The notes beneath the pieces were generated by a model. It saw only the letters and a program-made list of their open reading frames with translations. It was not told where the DNA came from and did not search any database. DNA of 64,000 nt, taken from NCBI RefSeq assembly GCF_964063325.1, contig NZ_OZ061315.1, forward strand, positions 1,426,001-1,490,000, in the 5' to 3' direction. Below, in pieces: positions 26,274 through 35,702 of this stretch. A program made the translations under genes and the position numbers. Source of the stretch: Hafnia alvei (GTDB taxonomy: Bacteria > Pseudomonadota > Gammaproteobacteria > Enterobacterales > Enterobacteriaceae). Position 1 is the first letter of the stretch. Every line of letters starts with the position of its first letter.

Positions 26274-27242
26274 TCACTGCTGCAATTCTTGTTCAGTGAA
26301 CAGATCTGCGAACAATGCCGTGCTTAAATAGCGTTCACCCGAGGAAGGCAGAATAACCACAATTGTTTTGTCAGTAAAGTCTGGATCGTTAGCAAGTTTT
26401 TCTGCTGCAACAACTGCCGCACCGGAAGAAATCCCAGCCAAGATGCCTTCTTCTTCCATCAGACGACGAGCCATCGCAATGGCTTCGTCGTTGCCAACCA
26501 GCGCCACGCGGTCAACCAGATTTAAATCGAGGTTTTCAGGAATGAAGCCAGCGCCGATGCCTTGAATTTTATGTGGGCCCGGCTTGATTTCTTCGCCCGC
26601 CAGCGCCTGAGTGATAACCGGCGAGCTTTCCGGTTCAACGGCAACGGTGATGATTTTTTTGCCTTGGGTATTTTTCAGATAACGGCTGGTGCCGGTTAAG
26701 GTACCGCCGGTGCCGACGCCGGAAATCAGCACATCGACTTGACCATCGGTATCTTCCCAAATCTCTGGGCCGGTGGTTTTTTCATGGATTTCTGGGTTAG
26801 CAGGGTTGCTAAACTGCTGGAGCAGAACGAAGCGTTTTGGATCGCTTGCCACAATTTCTTCGGCTTTGGCAATCGCGCCCTTCATGCCTTTGGCGCCTTC
26901 GGTCAGAACCAGATTAGCGCCTAAGGCTTTGAGCAGTTTGCGACGTTCAAGGCTCATGGTTTCTGGCATAGTGAGCGTTAACTTATAACCGCGTGCGGCG
27001 GCCACAAAGGCCAATGCAATGCCGGTGTTACCACTGGTAGGTTCAACCAACTCAATGCCCGGTTTTAAAATGCCACGTTTTTCAGCATCCCAGATCATAT
27101 TGGCGCCGATGCGGTCTTTGACGCTAAAACTTGGGTTACGAGATTCCACTTTCGCCAAAATACGACCATTGCCGATACGATTCAGACGAACAAGCGGTGA
27201 ATGACCGATTGTCAGGGAGTTGTCTTCAAAAATCTTGCTCAT
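26274..27242 (-). CDS. cysK: Cysteine synthase A CysK
   Basis: The 322-residue PLP enzyme joins O-acetylserine and sulfide to make cysteine. The PLP lysine is Lys42 (NPSFSVKDRIGAN). TSGNTGIALAFVAAARGY, GVGTGGTLTGTSRYLK and the C-terminal ISSGAAVVAAEKLA match E. coli CysK. The ATG at 27242 follows AAAGGA; an upstream in-frame start is rejected. cysZ lies directly upstream, as in E. coli. Confidence 0.97.
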   Translation of the reverse strand: MSKIFEDNSLTIGHSPLVRLNRIGNGRILAKVESRNPSFSVKDRIGANMIWDAEKRGILKPGIELVEPTSGNTGIALAFVAAARGYKLTLTMPETMSLERRKLLKALGANLVLTEGAKGMKGAIAKAEEIVASDPKRFVLLQQFSNPANPEIHEKTTGPEIWEDTDGQVDVLISGVGTGGTLTGTSRYLKNTQGKKIITVAVEPESSPVITQALAGEEIKPGPHKIQGIGAGFIPENLDLNLVDRVALVGNDEAIAMARRLMEEEGILAGISSGAAVVAAEKLANDPDFTDKTIVVILPSSGERYLSTALFADLFTEQELQQ

Positions 27243-27387
27243 AGCACGTCCTTTAACTCTATGAAATACAGGGAACATTAATTGAGCATACGCGAATACA
27301 ACCCGTTGGGAAGTAAAGAAATCATATATGCTTATTTCAATATGCGATTAGGTTTCACGAAGTTGAACTTCAGCTGAGGCAAGAAAC

Positions 27388-27415
27388 AAGCAGAGCAGCC
27401 GGAGCTGCTCTTGGG
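27388..27415 (-). terminator. Hairpin between cysZ and cysK, possible weak terminator
   Basis: AGAGCAGC (27392-27399) pairs with GCTGCTCT (27404-27411), loop CGGA. On the minus strand the hairpin is followed by GCTTGTTTCTT, a poor U tract. Confidence 0.45.
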
Positions 27416-27431
27416 GGGAGTGTGGCGGTGG

Positions 27432-28217
27432 TTACGGCTGGATGCGTGAATACTCCGCGCGGTAACGATCAACCCACATGGCGGTCGCGCCACAGACGGC
27501 AACCGGCATGATCACTAGGTTTAAAACAGGGATCATGGTAAACAGGCTGGTCAATGCGCCAAACTGTAGGTTATCGACTTTATTGCGGCGCAGAGCGTCG
27601 CGCATGTCTGGGAAGCTCACCTTGTGGTTATCAAACGGGTAATCGCAGTACTGAATAGACATCATCCATGCGCTGAACAGAAACCACAGCACAGGCGCAA
27701 CGGTTTGACCTACGCCCGGAATAAAATACAAAATCAGCAAGACGATAGCGCGTGGCAGATAGTAAGCCAGCTTTTTCCATTCACGCGCCATAATTCTCGG
27801 TACGTCTTTTACCACGCTCCAAATGCTGGTATCCGGCAGCGGTTTACCGGTTAATACGCCTTCTAACTGTTCAGCCAGTAGGCCGTTAAACGGCGCGGCT
27901 ATCCAGTTAGCAATGGTGCTGAATAAATAACTGAACACCAAAACGATCGAGATAACGGCCAGCGGCCAGAGTAAATAACTGAGCCACTGTAGCCAGTCAG
28001 GGACGTAACTCATCAAACTTGGGATCCAAGCGCCTAGCTGATGGAACAGCCACCAGAACGCTAAGCCCATCAAAACGATGTTCACCAACAATGGCATAAC
28101 GACATAACGCTTAATTCCCGGCAGACGAACTAAACGCCAGCCTTCAGAAAAGTAGTGAACGCCATTGGTTTTTGCAGGGATATTTCTTTCATTTGACCCG
28201 ATAGGGGTGTTTTTCAT
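27432..28217 (-). CDS. cysZ: Sulfate transporter CysZ
   Basis: The 261-residue inner membrane protein mediates high-affinity sulfate entry for cysteine synthesis. It matches E. coli CysZ: LMSYVPDWLQWLSYLLWPLA, FSTIANWIAAPFNGLLAEQL, YLPRAIVLLILYFIPGVGQT and FGALTSLFTMIPVLN. About four long hydrophobic segments are seen. The ATG at 28217 follows AAAGAG; an earlier in-frame start would add an unlikely hydrophobic tail. Confidence 0.95.
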   Translation of the reverse strand: MKNTPIGSNERNIPAKTNGVHYFSEGWRLVRLPGIKRYVVMPLLVNIVLMGLAFWWLFHQLGAWIPSLMSYVPDWLQWLSYLLWPLAVISIVLVFSYLFSTIANWIAAPFNGLLAEQLEGVLTGKPLPDTSIWSVVKDVPRIMAREWKKLAYYLPRAIVLLILYFIPGVGQTVAPVLWFLFSAWMMSIQYCDYPFDNHKVSFPDMRDALRRNKVDNLQFGALTSLFTMIPVLNLVIMPVAVCGATAMWVDRYRAEYSRIQP

Positions 28218-28448
28218 AACTGCTCTTTTAGCTGTGTTAGTTATAATAAAAAAAATCTCAGCTATCATAACTATGAGTTAATTCGCTTTCCAGTTCAGAA
28301 TCGACCGAAAAATCAGCAAAAAAGTGCGAAAAATCATCTTTCTTAAGGTAAATTTCAGTCCAGACTTGCACTTGTACCAACAGCCAAATAGAGTTATGCG
28401 TTAAGGGTTTGCCATTACGGCAATAGTATTAAAACAACAGAGATTGCG

Positions 28449-29468
28449 ATGATGCAGGATTTGCGTCTGATATTAATTGTTGTTGGTGCGGTCGCCATTA
28501 TAGCGTTGTTACTGCACGGCTTGTGGACCAGTCGTAAAGAACGTTCTTCGCTATTTCGCGATCGTCCAGCAAAAAAAACAAAGAAACAGCGTGACGAACA
28601 GCCTCTGGCTGATCTAGATGAAGGCGTGGGCGAAGTTCGGGTACAGCGTTCTAGCAGCCCCGTGCAGAAACCGGTTGAGCCGGCATTTGGTCAGTTCAGC
28701 GCGTCACAGGATGAACGTCCGGATCCGTTGGATACGGCTCGTGCACCTTCACGCCCTGCAGCGCAACCAAGCTCTGTCGTTCCAGAACAGCGTGAACATA
28801 GCGATCCGTTACTGGGTGATGCCTTGTTCGGTGACGATGACGAAGATGATTATCGTCGTCCGACTAAACCGGTTCGTCACTCTCAGCCTACAGAGCCTGC
28901 TATTCAGCCGAAGCCGCAGCCTGCTCATTACGCTGAAGAACAGAATGAGCCTGAAGCTCCTCACGTAGCATCGTCTTATGATGATGACTATGAGGATGAA
29001 GCTCCGCAGGTAGTTTCTGAGGTGGTGCCTGAGCCTGAGAAAATTACCGAAACCGTGTTGGTTCTGCATGTTGCTGCACACCACGGCAGCGTGATTGGCG
29101 GTGAAGTGCTGCTGCAAAGCGTGTTGCAATCGGGCTTCCAATTCGGTGCGATGAATATTTTCCATCGTCACCTGAACCCAGCCGGCAGTGGCCCCGTGTT
29201 ATTTAGCATGGCAAATATGGTTAAGCCGGGTAACTTCGATCCTGACAACATGTCTGATTTCACTACGCCGGGGATCTCCTTCTTTATGATGGTGCCTTCT
29301 TATGGCGATGCGAATCAGAACTTTAAGCTGATGCTGCAATCTGCTCAGCGAATCGCTGATGATGTCGGTGGTGTGGTGCTGGATGATGAACGCCGTATGA
29401 TGACGCCGCAGAAGCTAGAGATTTACAAAGCGCGTATCCGTGAAGTTTTGGATAACACCGCGAAATAG
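28449..29468 (+). CDS. zipA: Cell division protein ZipA
   Basis: The 339-residue division protein has an N-terminal transmembrane anchor (about residues 6-25, LRLILIVVGAVAIIALLLHG), a basic stretch, a long linker rich in P, Q, D and E (about 40-195), and a C-terminal FtsZ-binding domain (AAHHGSVIGGEVLLQS, NMVKPGNFDPDNM, GVVLDDERRMMTPQ). It ties FtsZ filaments to the inner membrane. MMQDLRLI matches the E. coli start. It is divergent from cysZ and just before ligA, as in E. coli. Confidence 0.96.
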   Translation: MMQDLRLILIVVGAVAIIALLLHGLWTSRKERSSLFRDRPAKKTKKQRDEQPLADLDEGVGEVRVQRSSSPVQKPVEPAFGQFSASQDERPDPLDTARAPSRPAAQPSSVVPEQREHSDPLLGDALFGDDDEDDYRRPTKPVRHSQPTEPAIQPKPQPAHYAEEQNEPEAPHVASSYDDDYEDEAPQVVSEVVPEPEKITETVLVLHVAAHHGSVIGGEVLLQSVLQSGFQFGAMNIFHRHLNPAGSGPVLFSMANMVKPGNFDPDNMSDFTTPGISFFMMVPSYGDANQNFKLMLQSAQRIADDVGGVVLDDERRMMTPQKLEIYKARIREVLDNTAK

Positions 29469-29494
29469 CGCAACGGCGATAGAATCGAATAAAA

Positions 29495-29523
29495 TGAAAC
29501 CCCCGTATATCGGGGGTTTTTTA
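29495..29523 (+). terminator. Terminator of zipA
   Basis: AAACCCCCG (29497-29505) pairs with CGGGGGTTT (29511-29519) around TATAT, and a T run follows. Confidence 0.87.
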
Positions 29524-29546
29524 TCATTAATCAATCATGGTGGATT

Positions 29547-31583
29547 ATGACCTCAACGACTGGACCCCAACTCCAACAACAACTCGAACAGCTTAGAGCC
29601 GCGTTGCGCCATCATGAGTATCAGTATCACGTACTTGATGCCCCTGAAGTTCCAGACGCCGAATACGATCGCCTGATGCGCGAGCTTCGTGCGCTGGAAG
29701 AGCAACACCCTGAACTTATCACGCCCGATTCGCCGACCCAGCGCGTGGGGGCGGCTCCGCTCTCTGCGTTTAGTCAGGTTCGTCATGAAGTTCCGATGCT
29801 CTCTCTGGATAACGTCTTTGACGATGAGAGCTACTTGGCTTTCGACAAGCGCGTTCATGACCGTTTAAAAACCGCAGAGCCACTCACTTTTTGCTGTGAG
29901 CTTAAACTTGATGGTTTAGCCGTTAGCCTTCTGTATGAAGATGGCGTATTGGTTCGCGGGGCTACTCGCGGTGATGGTACGACCGGCGAAGATATTACGG
30001 CTAACGTAAAAACGATCCGCGCGATCCCTCTGCGTTTGCAGGGCGATAATATCCCGCGCCGTGTTGAAGTACGCGGTGAGGTGTTTATGCCGTTGGCTGG
30101 TTTTGAAGCCATGAACGAAGAAGCGCGCCGTAAAGATGGCAAAGTTTTTGCCAATCCGCGCAATGCCGCAGCGGGATCGCTGCGTCAGCTCGATCCACGC
30201 ATCACCGCTAAACGCCCGCTGACGTTCTTCTGCTATGGCGTGGGCCTGATGGATGGCGGTGAGCTGTCAGCCAGCCACTATGGTCGCTTACAGCAGTTTA
30301 AAGCGTGGGGATTGCCGGTCAGCGATCGTGTGAAACTGTGCACCGGCAGTGAAGAGGTCTTGAAATTTTACCGCAAGGTTGAGCAGGATCGACCAACGCT
30401 TGGTTTTGATATCGATGGCGTGGTGATTAAAGTTGATAGTATCGCGATCCAAGAACAGCTTGGTTTTGTGGCGCGTGCACCTCGTTGGGCCACGGCGTTT
30501 AAATTCCCTGCGCAAGAGCAGATGACCACGGTTAACGGCGTTGAGTTTCAGGTTGGGCGTACAGGCGCTATTACGCCTGTGGCGCGTTTAGAACCGGTGC
30601 TGGTTGCCGGTGTTATCGTGAGTAATGCGACGCTGCATAACGCCGATGAAATCGACCGTCTGGGTCTGCGTATCGGTGATACCGTGATTGTGCGCCGCGC
30701 CGGTGACGTTATTCCCCAGGTGGTGGGCGTGGTCGAAGCAGAGCGGCCTGAGAATGCCCAGGAGATCGTCTTCCCGTTGCAGTGTCCGGTCTGTGGTTCC
30801 GACGTTGAGCGCGTGGAAGGCGAAGCCGTGGCGCGCTGTACCGGTGGATTAATCTGCGGTGCGCAGCGCAAAGAGTCGCTCAAGCATTTTGTTTCCCGCC
30901 GTGCGATGGACGTTGACGGTATGGGCGATAAGATCATCGAACAGCTGGTCGAAAAAGAGTATGTGAAAACGCCAGCCGGTCTTTATCGCTTAAATGAAAC
31001 TATTTTAGCTGGGCTTGATCGCATGGGGCCGAAGTCAGCAACGAATTTGGTCAATGCGTTAGAAAAATCTAAAGAGACTACGCTGGCTCGATTCCTGTAT
31101 GCGCTGGGCATTCGTGAAGTCGGTGAGGCGACCGCGGCGAATCTGGCTGCGCATTTTGGCTCATTGGACGCTTTGCGCGAGGCCGACGTCGAGGCGTTGA
31201 AGGCCGTGCAGGACGTGGGTGAAGTGGTGGCGAAGCATGTGCGCCATTTCCTGAGCGAAGAGCACAATCAGAAAGTGATCGAGGAACTGATCAGCCCAGA
31301 GATTGGTATTCACTGGCCTGCGCCGCAGGTGGTGGTGGCTGAAGAGATCGACAGTCCGTTTGCCGGTAAAACCGTGGTTCTGACCGGATCGCTGAGCTTG
31401 ATGCCGCGTGATGAAGCGAAAGATCGTCTTGCGGCGTTGGGCGCCAAAGTCAGCGGCAGTGTTTCTAAGAAAACCGATATGGTTATCGCGGGAGAAGCCG
31501 CAGGCTCTAAGCTGGCTAAGGCGCAGGAGTTGGGGATCCCAGTGATTGATGAAGCCGAGATGATCCGGCTGCTCGGGCTGTAA
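29547..31583 (+). CDS. ligA: NAD-dependent DNA ligase LigA
   Basis: The 678-residue ligase seals nicks during replication and repair. Domains in order: Ia, with HHEYQYHVLDAPEVPDAEYD (NMN binding); adenylation, with Lys120 in CELKLDGLAV; OB fold (FQVGRTGAITPVA); four-cysteine zinc finger (CPVCGSDVE ... RCTGGLICGAQ); helix-hairpin-helix repeats; and BRCT (from about 595, GKTVVLTGSLSLMPRDEA). The length is close to the 671 residues of E. coli LigA. GGTGG lies just before the ATG. Confidence 0.97.
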   Translation: MTSTTGPQLQQQLEQLRAALRHHEYQYHVLDAPEVPDAEYDRLMRELRALEEQHPELITPDSPTQRVGAAPLSAFSQVRHEVPMLSLDNVFDDESYLAFDKRVHDRLKTAEPLTFCCELKLDGLAVSLLYEDGVLVRGATRGDGTTGEDITANVKTIRAIPLRLQGDNIPRRVEVRGEVFMPLAGFEAMNEEARRKDGKVFANPRNAAAGSLRQLDPRITAKRPLTFFCYGVGLMDGGELSASHYGRLQQFKAWGLPVSDRVKLCTGSEEVLKFYRKVEQDRPTLGFDIDGVVIKVDSIAIQEQLGFVARAPRWATAFKFPAQEQMTTVNGVEFQVGRTGAITPVARLEPVLVAGVIVSNATLHNADEIDRLGLRIGDTVIVRRAGDVIPQVVGVVEAERPENAQEIVFPLQCPVCGSDVERVEGEAVARCTGGLICGAQRKESLKHFVSRRAMDVDGMGDKIIEQLVEKEYVKTPAGLYRLNETILAGLDRMGPKSATNLVNALEKSKETTLARFLYALGIREVGEATAANLAAHFGSLDALREADVEALKAVQDVGEVVAKHVRHFLSEEHNQKVIEELISPEIGIHWPAPQVVVAEEIDSPFAGKTVVLTGSLSLMPRDEAKDRLAALGAKVSGSVSKKTDMVIAGEAAGSKLAKAQELGIPVIDEAEMIRLLGL

Positions 31584-31651
31584 TGCGTATTCGCTGCGAT
31601 AACCTTCAATGACAAAAACGCGATCGGCTCCTCTTAATCGAGGGGAGCTAG

Positions 31652-31891
31652 ATGACGGACAGAAATGTAATGGAAAAAGAAAACCTGATTGAAATTGCCA
31701 ATATGGTGATGCCGTTTGGCAAGTACAAAGGTCGCGTATTGATTGATTTACCGGAAGAGTATCTTTTGTGGTTCGCCCGCAAGGATGAGTTCCCGCAGGG
31801 AAAACTGGGTGAACTAATGCAGATCACCCTCGCTATCAAAATTGAAGGTCTTGAAGGCTTAGTTAAGCCGCTCAAGCGTCAACGTAGTTAA
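31652..31891 (+). CDS. ypeB: DUF3820-family protein YpeB
   Basis: The 79-residue protein matches E. coli YpeB: VMPFGKYKGRVLIDLPEEYL, then WFARKDEFPQGKLGELMQIT. The family is small and often described as putative quorum-sensing-related or nucleic-acid associated, with no proven role. The ATG at 31652 has a strong ribosome site (AGGGGAG, 4-5 bases away); the E. coli-like start MEKEN is 6 codons later and has none. The Shine-Dalgarno lies within a small hairpin (GCTCC 31627-31631 with GGAGC 31644-31648). Confidence 0.88.
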   Translation: MTDRNVMEKENLIEIANMVMPFGKYKGRVLIDLPEEYLLWFARKDEFPQGKLGELMQITLAIKIEGLEGLVKPLKRQRS

Positions 31892-31905
31892 GCGCAGCAC
31901 AGCGG

Positions 31906-31936
31906 CGATAAGGGCAGTAAAATACTGCCCTTATGC
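31906..31936. terminator. Bidirectional terminator between ypeB and pgaD
   Basis: ATAAGGGCAGTA (31908-31919) pairs perfectly with TACTGCCCTTAT (31923-31934) around AAA. It lies between convergent genes; U tracts are short on both sides. Confidence 0.6.
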
Positions 31937-31940
31937 TTAT

Positions 31941-32345
31941 TTACTGAGGCTGAATATGCGTGATGTTGCCCGCTTCATCATGGAGCACTTTGACAATTCG
32001 GTGCGCCTGTTCGGGATGTGTTTCTGCCATGCGTTGGTGCAGTTCATGTTTACGCATCAGCATCAATGCCCGCCATAAATAACGCAGTGCAAACCATAGC
32101 GCCAGAATGATCCCCATCGATATGATGATCAGGCTGTAATCGCCCAGCCGATTAAGATTGCTTAACAAGTCATGGCTGTTAAGCATGTAGCGATAGAGGA
32201 AAAAGACAATCGCGAGCCACACCCCGATAATCAATAACGGTTGCCCGAAACCAAACCAAATGTAGAGCAGCATGCGCTGGCGCTTATTCACCGCGGAGGC
32301 GTTAAGGAAGCTTTTTGCTGATATTTCGATGATCGGATTTTCCAT
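31941..32345 (-). CDS. pgaD: PGA synthase accessory protein PgaD
   Basis: The 134-residue inner membrane protein has two transmembrane segments (about 30-52 and 63-85). It is the expected partner of PgaC; in E. coli, PgaC and PgaD together respond to cyclic di-GMP. The ATG at 32345 follows AGGGG by 9 bases. It overlaps the end of pgaC by 44 bases. Sequence similarity in this family is low, so the call relies on position, size and topology. Confidence 0.82.
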   Translation of the reverse strand: MENPIIEISAKSFLNASAVNKRQRMLLYIWFGFGQPLLIIGVWLAIVFFLYRYMLNSHDLLSNLNRLGDYSLIIISMGIILALWFALRYLWRALMLMRKHELHQRMAETHPEQAHRIVKVLHDEAGNITHIQPQ

Positions 32346-33603
32346 GTTGAATACCCCTGTCAGGACTAACCCATACCGCTCGTGCGCCTTGTCGGCGAAG
32401 CAATACGGACGGAACGGCAACCAGACTGGTTACCACGTTAATTAACCAAAACATCAATGGATACCAAATCGTCCAGAGATAGCACTTCATAATCCCTCGG
32501 TCATAGCGTCGGTCGATAAGACAGCTGACTAATAGCTGCAATAGACAGGTCACACCGAGCACCATGCCATTCCAGACCGGAACAACCGAAATTTGCCACT
32601 TGATGGGCAGCGTGAAAAAGAGATCGGCAAACATCAAGACAAAGGCAAAGGCCATGCAATAGGCCCAGAAAATACTCACCACGTATTCGCAAAACAGAGG
32701 CAGCATCATGCGGTTGCGCGGTGTGAACATGGCGGGAAAATATTTGAATACGGTTTGTACTCCGCCTTTGGACCAGCGAAGCCGCTGACGATAAAGCCCA
32801 ATCAACGTTTCCGGCGTTAATATCCACGTGAGTGCGCGCGGCTCGTAGCGTATTTCCCAGCCGTGTGTCTGCAATTTCCAGCTGATATCAATATCTTCGG
32901 TTAGCATATCGACGCTCCAATAACCCACTTCCTCGAGCGCACTTTTACGGAATAAGGCGATAACGCCAGATACGGTAAATAGCCGACCAAAGACCTGCTG
33001 GCAGCGTTTGATCAAGCCCACCGTTGAAGAGAATTCTCCCACCTGCATGCGCCCAAGCAATGAAGTGCGATTGCGGATACGTGGGTTTCCGGTTACCGCG
33101 GCCATTTGCGGGTTATCAATAAAATGGCTAACCAAAAAATGCAGCGCGTTAGGATCGAGAAGTGCGTCACCGTCCATGCAAAGAATAAAATCGCCGGTAG
33201 CCAACTGCGCCGCGGTATTTAACCCTACGGCTTTGCCTTGGTTTTTATCCTGATGAATAGCCATCAGGCTAGGATATTTCTCGACCAGTTCATTAAGGAT
33301 TTCGCCGGTGCGATCGTGGCTGCCATCGTTTACGGCCAGCACTTCATAGTTGGGATAATTTAAGTTTTGCAGATGCGCAATCACTTCGCGCACGTTGGGT
33401 TCTTCGTTATAGCAGGGCACGATAATGGAAATGCGCGGCGTTTCTGCCTGCGTGAAATCAGGATGGGTGAAATCATCGTGACGTTCGTAGACGACAAAAT
33501 AGATCAGCCCCCCGAGCATCCACAGCCAAGCCATAAAGAAGGGGTAATAGAAAACAAAACCAAACAGCAGCGTTGGAATATCAATGCTAAAAAAGTGGCT
33601 CAT
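32302..33603 (-). CDS. pgaC: Poly-beta-1,6-N-acetylglucosamine synthase PgaC
   Basis: The 433-residue family 2 glycosyltransferase polymerises UDP-GlcNAc into beta-1,6-GlcNAc chains across the inner membrane. Motifs are IIVPCYNEE, AVNDGSHDRT, CMDGDALLD, LTEDIDISWKL and the processive QRLRW (in RQRLRWSKGG). Hydrophobic segments lie at about 8-32 and from about 295 on. VSPDRGI near the end matches E. coli PgaC. The ATG at 33603 overlaps the pgaB stop (ATGA) with GGAG 10 bases upstream, so it is preferred to the GTG 15 bases earlier. Confidence 0.95.
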   Translation of the reverse strand: MSHFFSIDIPTLLFGFVFYYPFFMAWLWMLGGLIYFVVYERHDDFTHPDFTQAETPRISIIVPCYNEEPNVREVIAHLQNLNYPNYEVLAVNDGSHDRTGEILNELVEKYPSLMAIHQDKNQGKAVGLNTAAQLATGDFILCMDGDALLDPNALHFLVSHFIDNPQMAAVTGNPRIRNRTSLLGRMQVGEFSSTVGLIKRCQQVFGRLFTVSGVIALFRKSALEEVGYWSVDMLTEDIDISWKLQTHGWEIRYEPRALTWILTPETLIGLYRQRLRWSKGGVQTVFKYFPAMFTPRNRMMLPLFCEYVVSIFWAYCMAFAFVLMFADLFFTLPIKWQISVVPVWNGMVLGVTCLLQLLVSCLIDRRYDRGIMKCYLWTIWYPLMFWLINVVTSLVAVPSVLLRRQGARAVWVSPDRGIQHGKSDHRNISKKLP

Positions 33604-35702
33604 TGTTGAGTGCTCCACTGCTTTGGTTTTTCGCGCACCATGCGGTTATCGCATTTAGGCAAGGGTTTCCGTTCGATTACGTTGCTTTGTGCCGACATGA
33701 GTGGGCGGATCACTTCGCTATCCGGCTGGTTGTTGATGAAGTCGTCTGGGTAATAGCCCAAATGACGGGCACCGAGCGCGCGCAGCAACGTTAGTTGGTG
33801 TAGCAGCACGTCGTTGTCGACGGGGCGTTTTTTCTCCCAATCGTAGCTTTGGAGTTCAAAAATAGTTTTTTGGATACCTAATGGCTGAGCTGCCACTTTT
33901 TCATATAGGTCGGTGAGCCAACGATCGGGCATAGTGGACGATTCCATAAAGGGCATCGCCATCAACGCGGTGTAATCATAGTTTGCTAAGAATTTGGGTA
34001 GACTTTGCGCATACCACTGCTCAGCCTGAGGATCCATAACGGGCTGGGCGTAGAGATTACGGGCGGTCATTTGCGTTGCGGAGGCAAACTGATTTTTCTG
34101 CACTTCGGTGGCCAGTTGGTGGGTGAAGTTAATAAGAAAATCGATTTTTTTGTCTGTCCACTTGCGCAATAACTCAGGATTTGCGCGAATTTTATCCACA
34201 TCGCCCGGCAATCCCCACGCTTGGTATTGCGCTAAGGCGGCGGGGCGAGTGTCTTCGTCGTCGCTCAGCACGGCATCGTCATGAAATAAAATGCCCTGAA
34301 ACGGGGTGTAGCGAGAAAGATCGTGGTAGAGCTGAGTGACGGCCGCCCGCACATCGGGTTCAAAAGGGCTGAGGCGTGGGTAGGGAAATGTGCTGGGCTG
34401 CGCGCCGCTGTGGGTTGAGGTGATCCACATATCCGCCGCTGGATTATCTTTGGGCAGAGCGATGCTAAGCACGGGCATCCAAGCGAACACTTTTACGCCG
34501 GTGCGCGTTTGTAGTTGCCATGAGACACGGCTGAAAAGATCGGCGCGCATTGGTAATACGCTGTTAGGAAAATAAACTTCTTTTACTAGGCCGCTGCCGT
34601 CGGGATCGGCAAAGGCCTGTAAGTAAATGGTGGTCGGGGCGAGATCTTTAATGCGATCTAACAGGCAGGATAGATTCTTATCTTGCTGCTGAGGATCGGC
34701 GTCATAAACGTAATCTAAATCGACCTGAACCACGCGTTCAACCGGATAGATATCGCCACTGTAGCTGGCTGGTGCTCTGAGTTCCTGCTTGAGCACGCTG
34801 GTCGTAGTATCGTAGCCGATCAGAATTCGGGTGATTTTTGACAGCGGCTGCGAGGGCGGATTCGAACCGGAATCCAGCGTCAGCATGATAGGCATGCCGA
34901 GCTGGCGGGCTATATCCTGAACGGGCTGATGGTATGCGCCATAAGGCCAAACCATGATGCGCGGGGCGTGGCCGGTATACTGCTGAATGAGCCGTGAGCT
35001 ATGGGCCAAATCCTCTTTGACTCTGATTTGATATTCAGCCTCGGTTTCATAACGTTTCTGATCCGCCAAATACTGTAATGCGGCAGCCGCGGGAAATTCG
35101 CTTCCCTGTGGATTTGCTAACATTCCGTGGTGCAGGTTGTGGGTATGAGAAGCGAATTCAACTAAGCCAGAACGCTGCATTTCGGCAACTTCACGCCAAT
35201 TAAGGAAATAATCACCGGGTAATTCTACCGTGGCGCTAATTTTTATTTTTTCATTCGCTGGGTGATTGACCCAATCAGTGATCAGCGCCTGCACTGCTGG
35301 ATATCTATAGGCTTTGAGTAGGGGGAACACGCGGGTATAGAAACTGCGATATCCATCGTCGAAGCTCAGCAGCACCGAACGCGGCGGCAGCTTTTTGCCA
35401 CCTTGGCGGGCAGCAATGATTTGATCGACCGATACCATGTGGTAGCCATTTTCCTTCAGCCAAGCAAACAGCGAGGCTAGCGTTTTAGTATCAATGGCGG
35501 TGGCATCTGGATAAGTGGCAAAGCTGGCACGCAGATCGTCGCGTACATCGTGGAATGCCAATACGCGAAAAGTCAGGCCATCGTCGGGATCGGCCGGAGG
35601 TTGAATATCAATAGCCGGTAACGGCTGCCCGGCAGCGAATGCCCCTTGAAGCAACAGTAGGCTGAAAGCAAAAATTAAGATTGAACGAAAAATAGACGTC
35701 AT
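33600..35702 (-). CDS. pgaB: Poly-N-acetylglucosamine N-deacetylase PgaB
   Basis: The 700-residue periplasmic protein partly deacetylates PGA so it can be exported. The N-terminal polysaccharide deacetylase domain has His51-Asp52 (LAFHDV), Asp115-Asp116 (SFDDG) and SHTHNLHHG (from 185). The C-terminal half (about 315-680) is the PgaB glycoside-hydrolase-like domain. The signal peptide ends FAAG with no lipobox cysteine, whereas E. coli PgaB is a lipoprotein; this version therefore looks soluble. It overlaps pgaA and pgaC by 4 bases each. Confidence 0.94.
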   Translation of the reverse strand: MTSIFRSILIFAFSLLLLQGAFAAGQPLPAIDIQPPADPDDGLTFRVLAFHDVRDDLRASFATYPDATAIDTKTLASLFAWLKENGYHMVSVDQIIAARQGGKKLPPRSVLLSFDDGYRSFYTRVFPLLKAYRYPAVQALITDWVNHPANEKIKISATVELPGDYFLNWREVAEMQRSGLVEFASHTHNLHHGMLANPQGSEFPAAAALQYLADQKRYETEAEYQIRVKEDLAHSSRLIQQYTGHAPRIMVWPYGAYHQPVQDIARQLGMPIMLTLDSGSNPPSQPLSKITRILIGYDTTTSVLKQELRAPASYSGDIYPVERVVQVDLDYVYDADPQQQDKNLSCLLDRIKDLAPTTIYLQAFADPDGSGLVKEVYFPNSVLPMRADLFSRVSWQLQTRTGVKVFAWMPVLSIALPKDNPAADMWITSTHSGAQPSTFPYPRLSPFEPDVRAAVTQLYHDLSRYTPFQGILFHDDAVLSDDEDTRPAALAQYQAWGLPGDVDKIRANPELLRKWTDKKIDFLINFTHQLATEVQKNQFASATQMTARNLYAQPVMDPQAEQWYAQSLPKFLANYDYTALMAMPFMESSTMPDRWLTDLYEKVAAQPLGIQKTIFELQSYDWEKKRPVDNDVLLHQLTLLRALGARHLGYYPDDFINNQPDSEVIRPLMSAQSNVIERKPLPKCDNRMVREKPKQWSTQQ

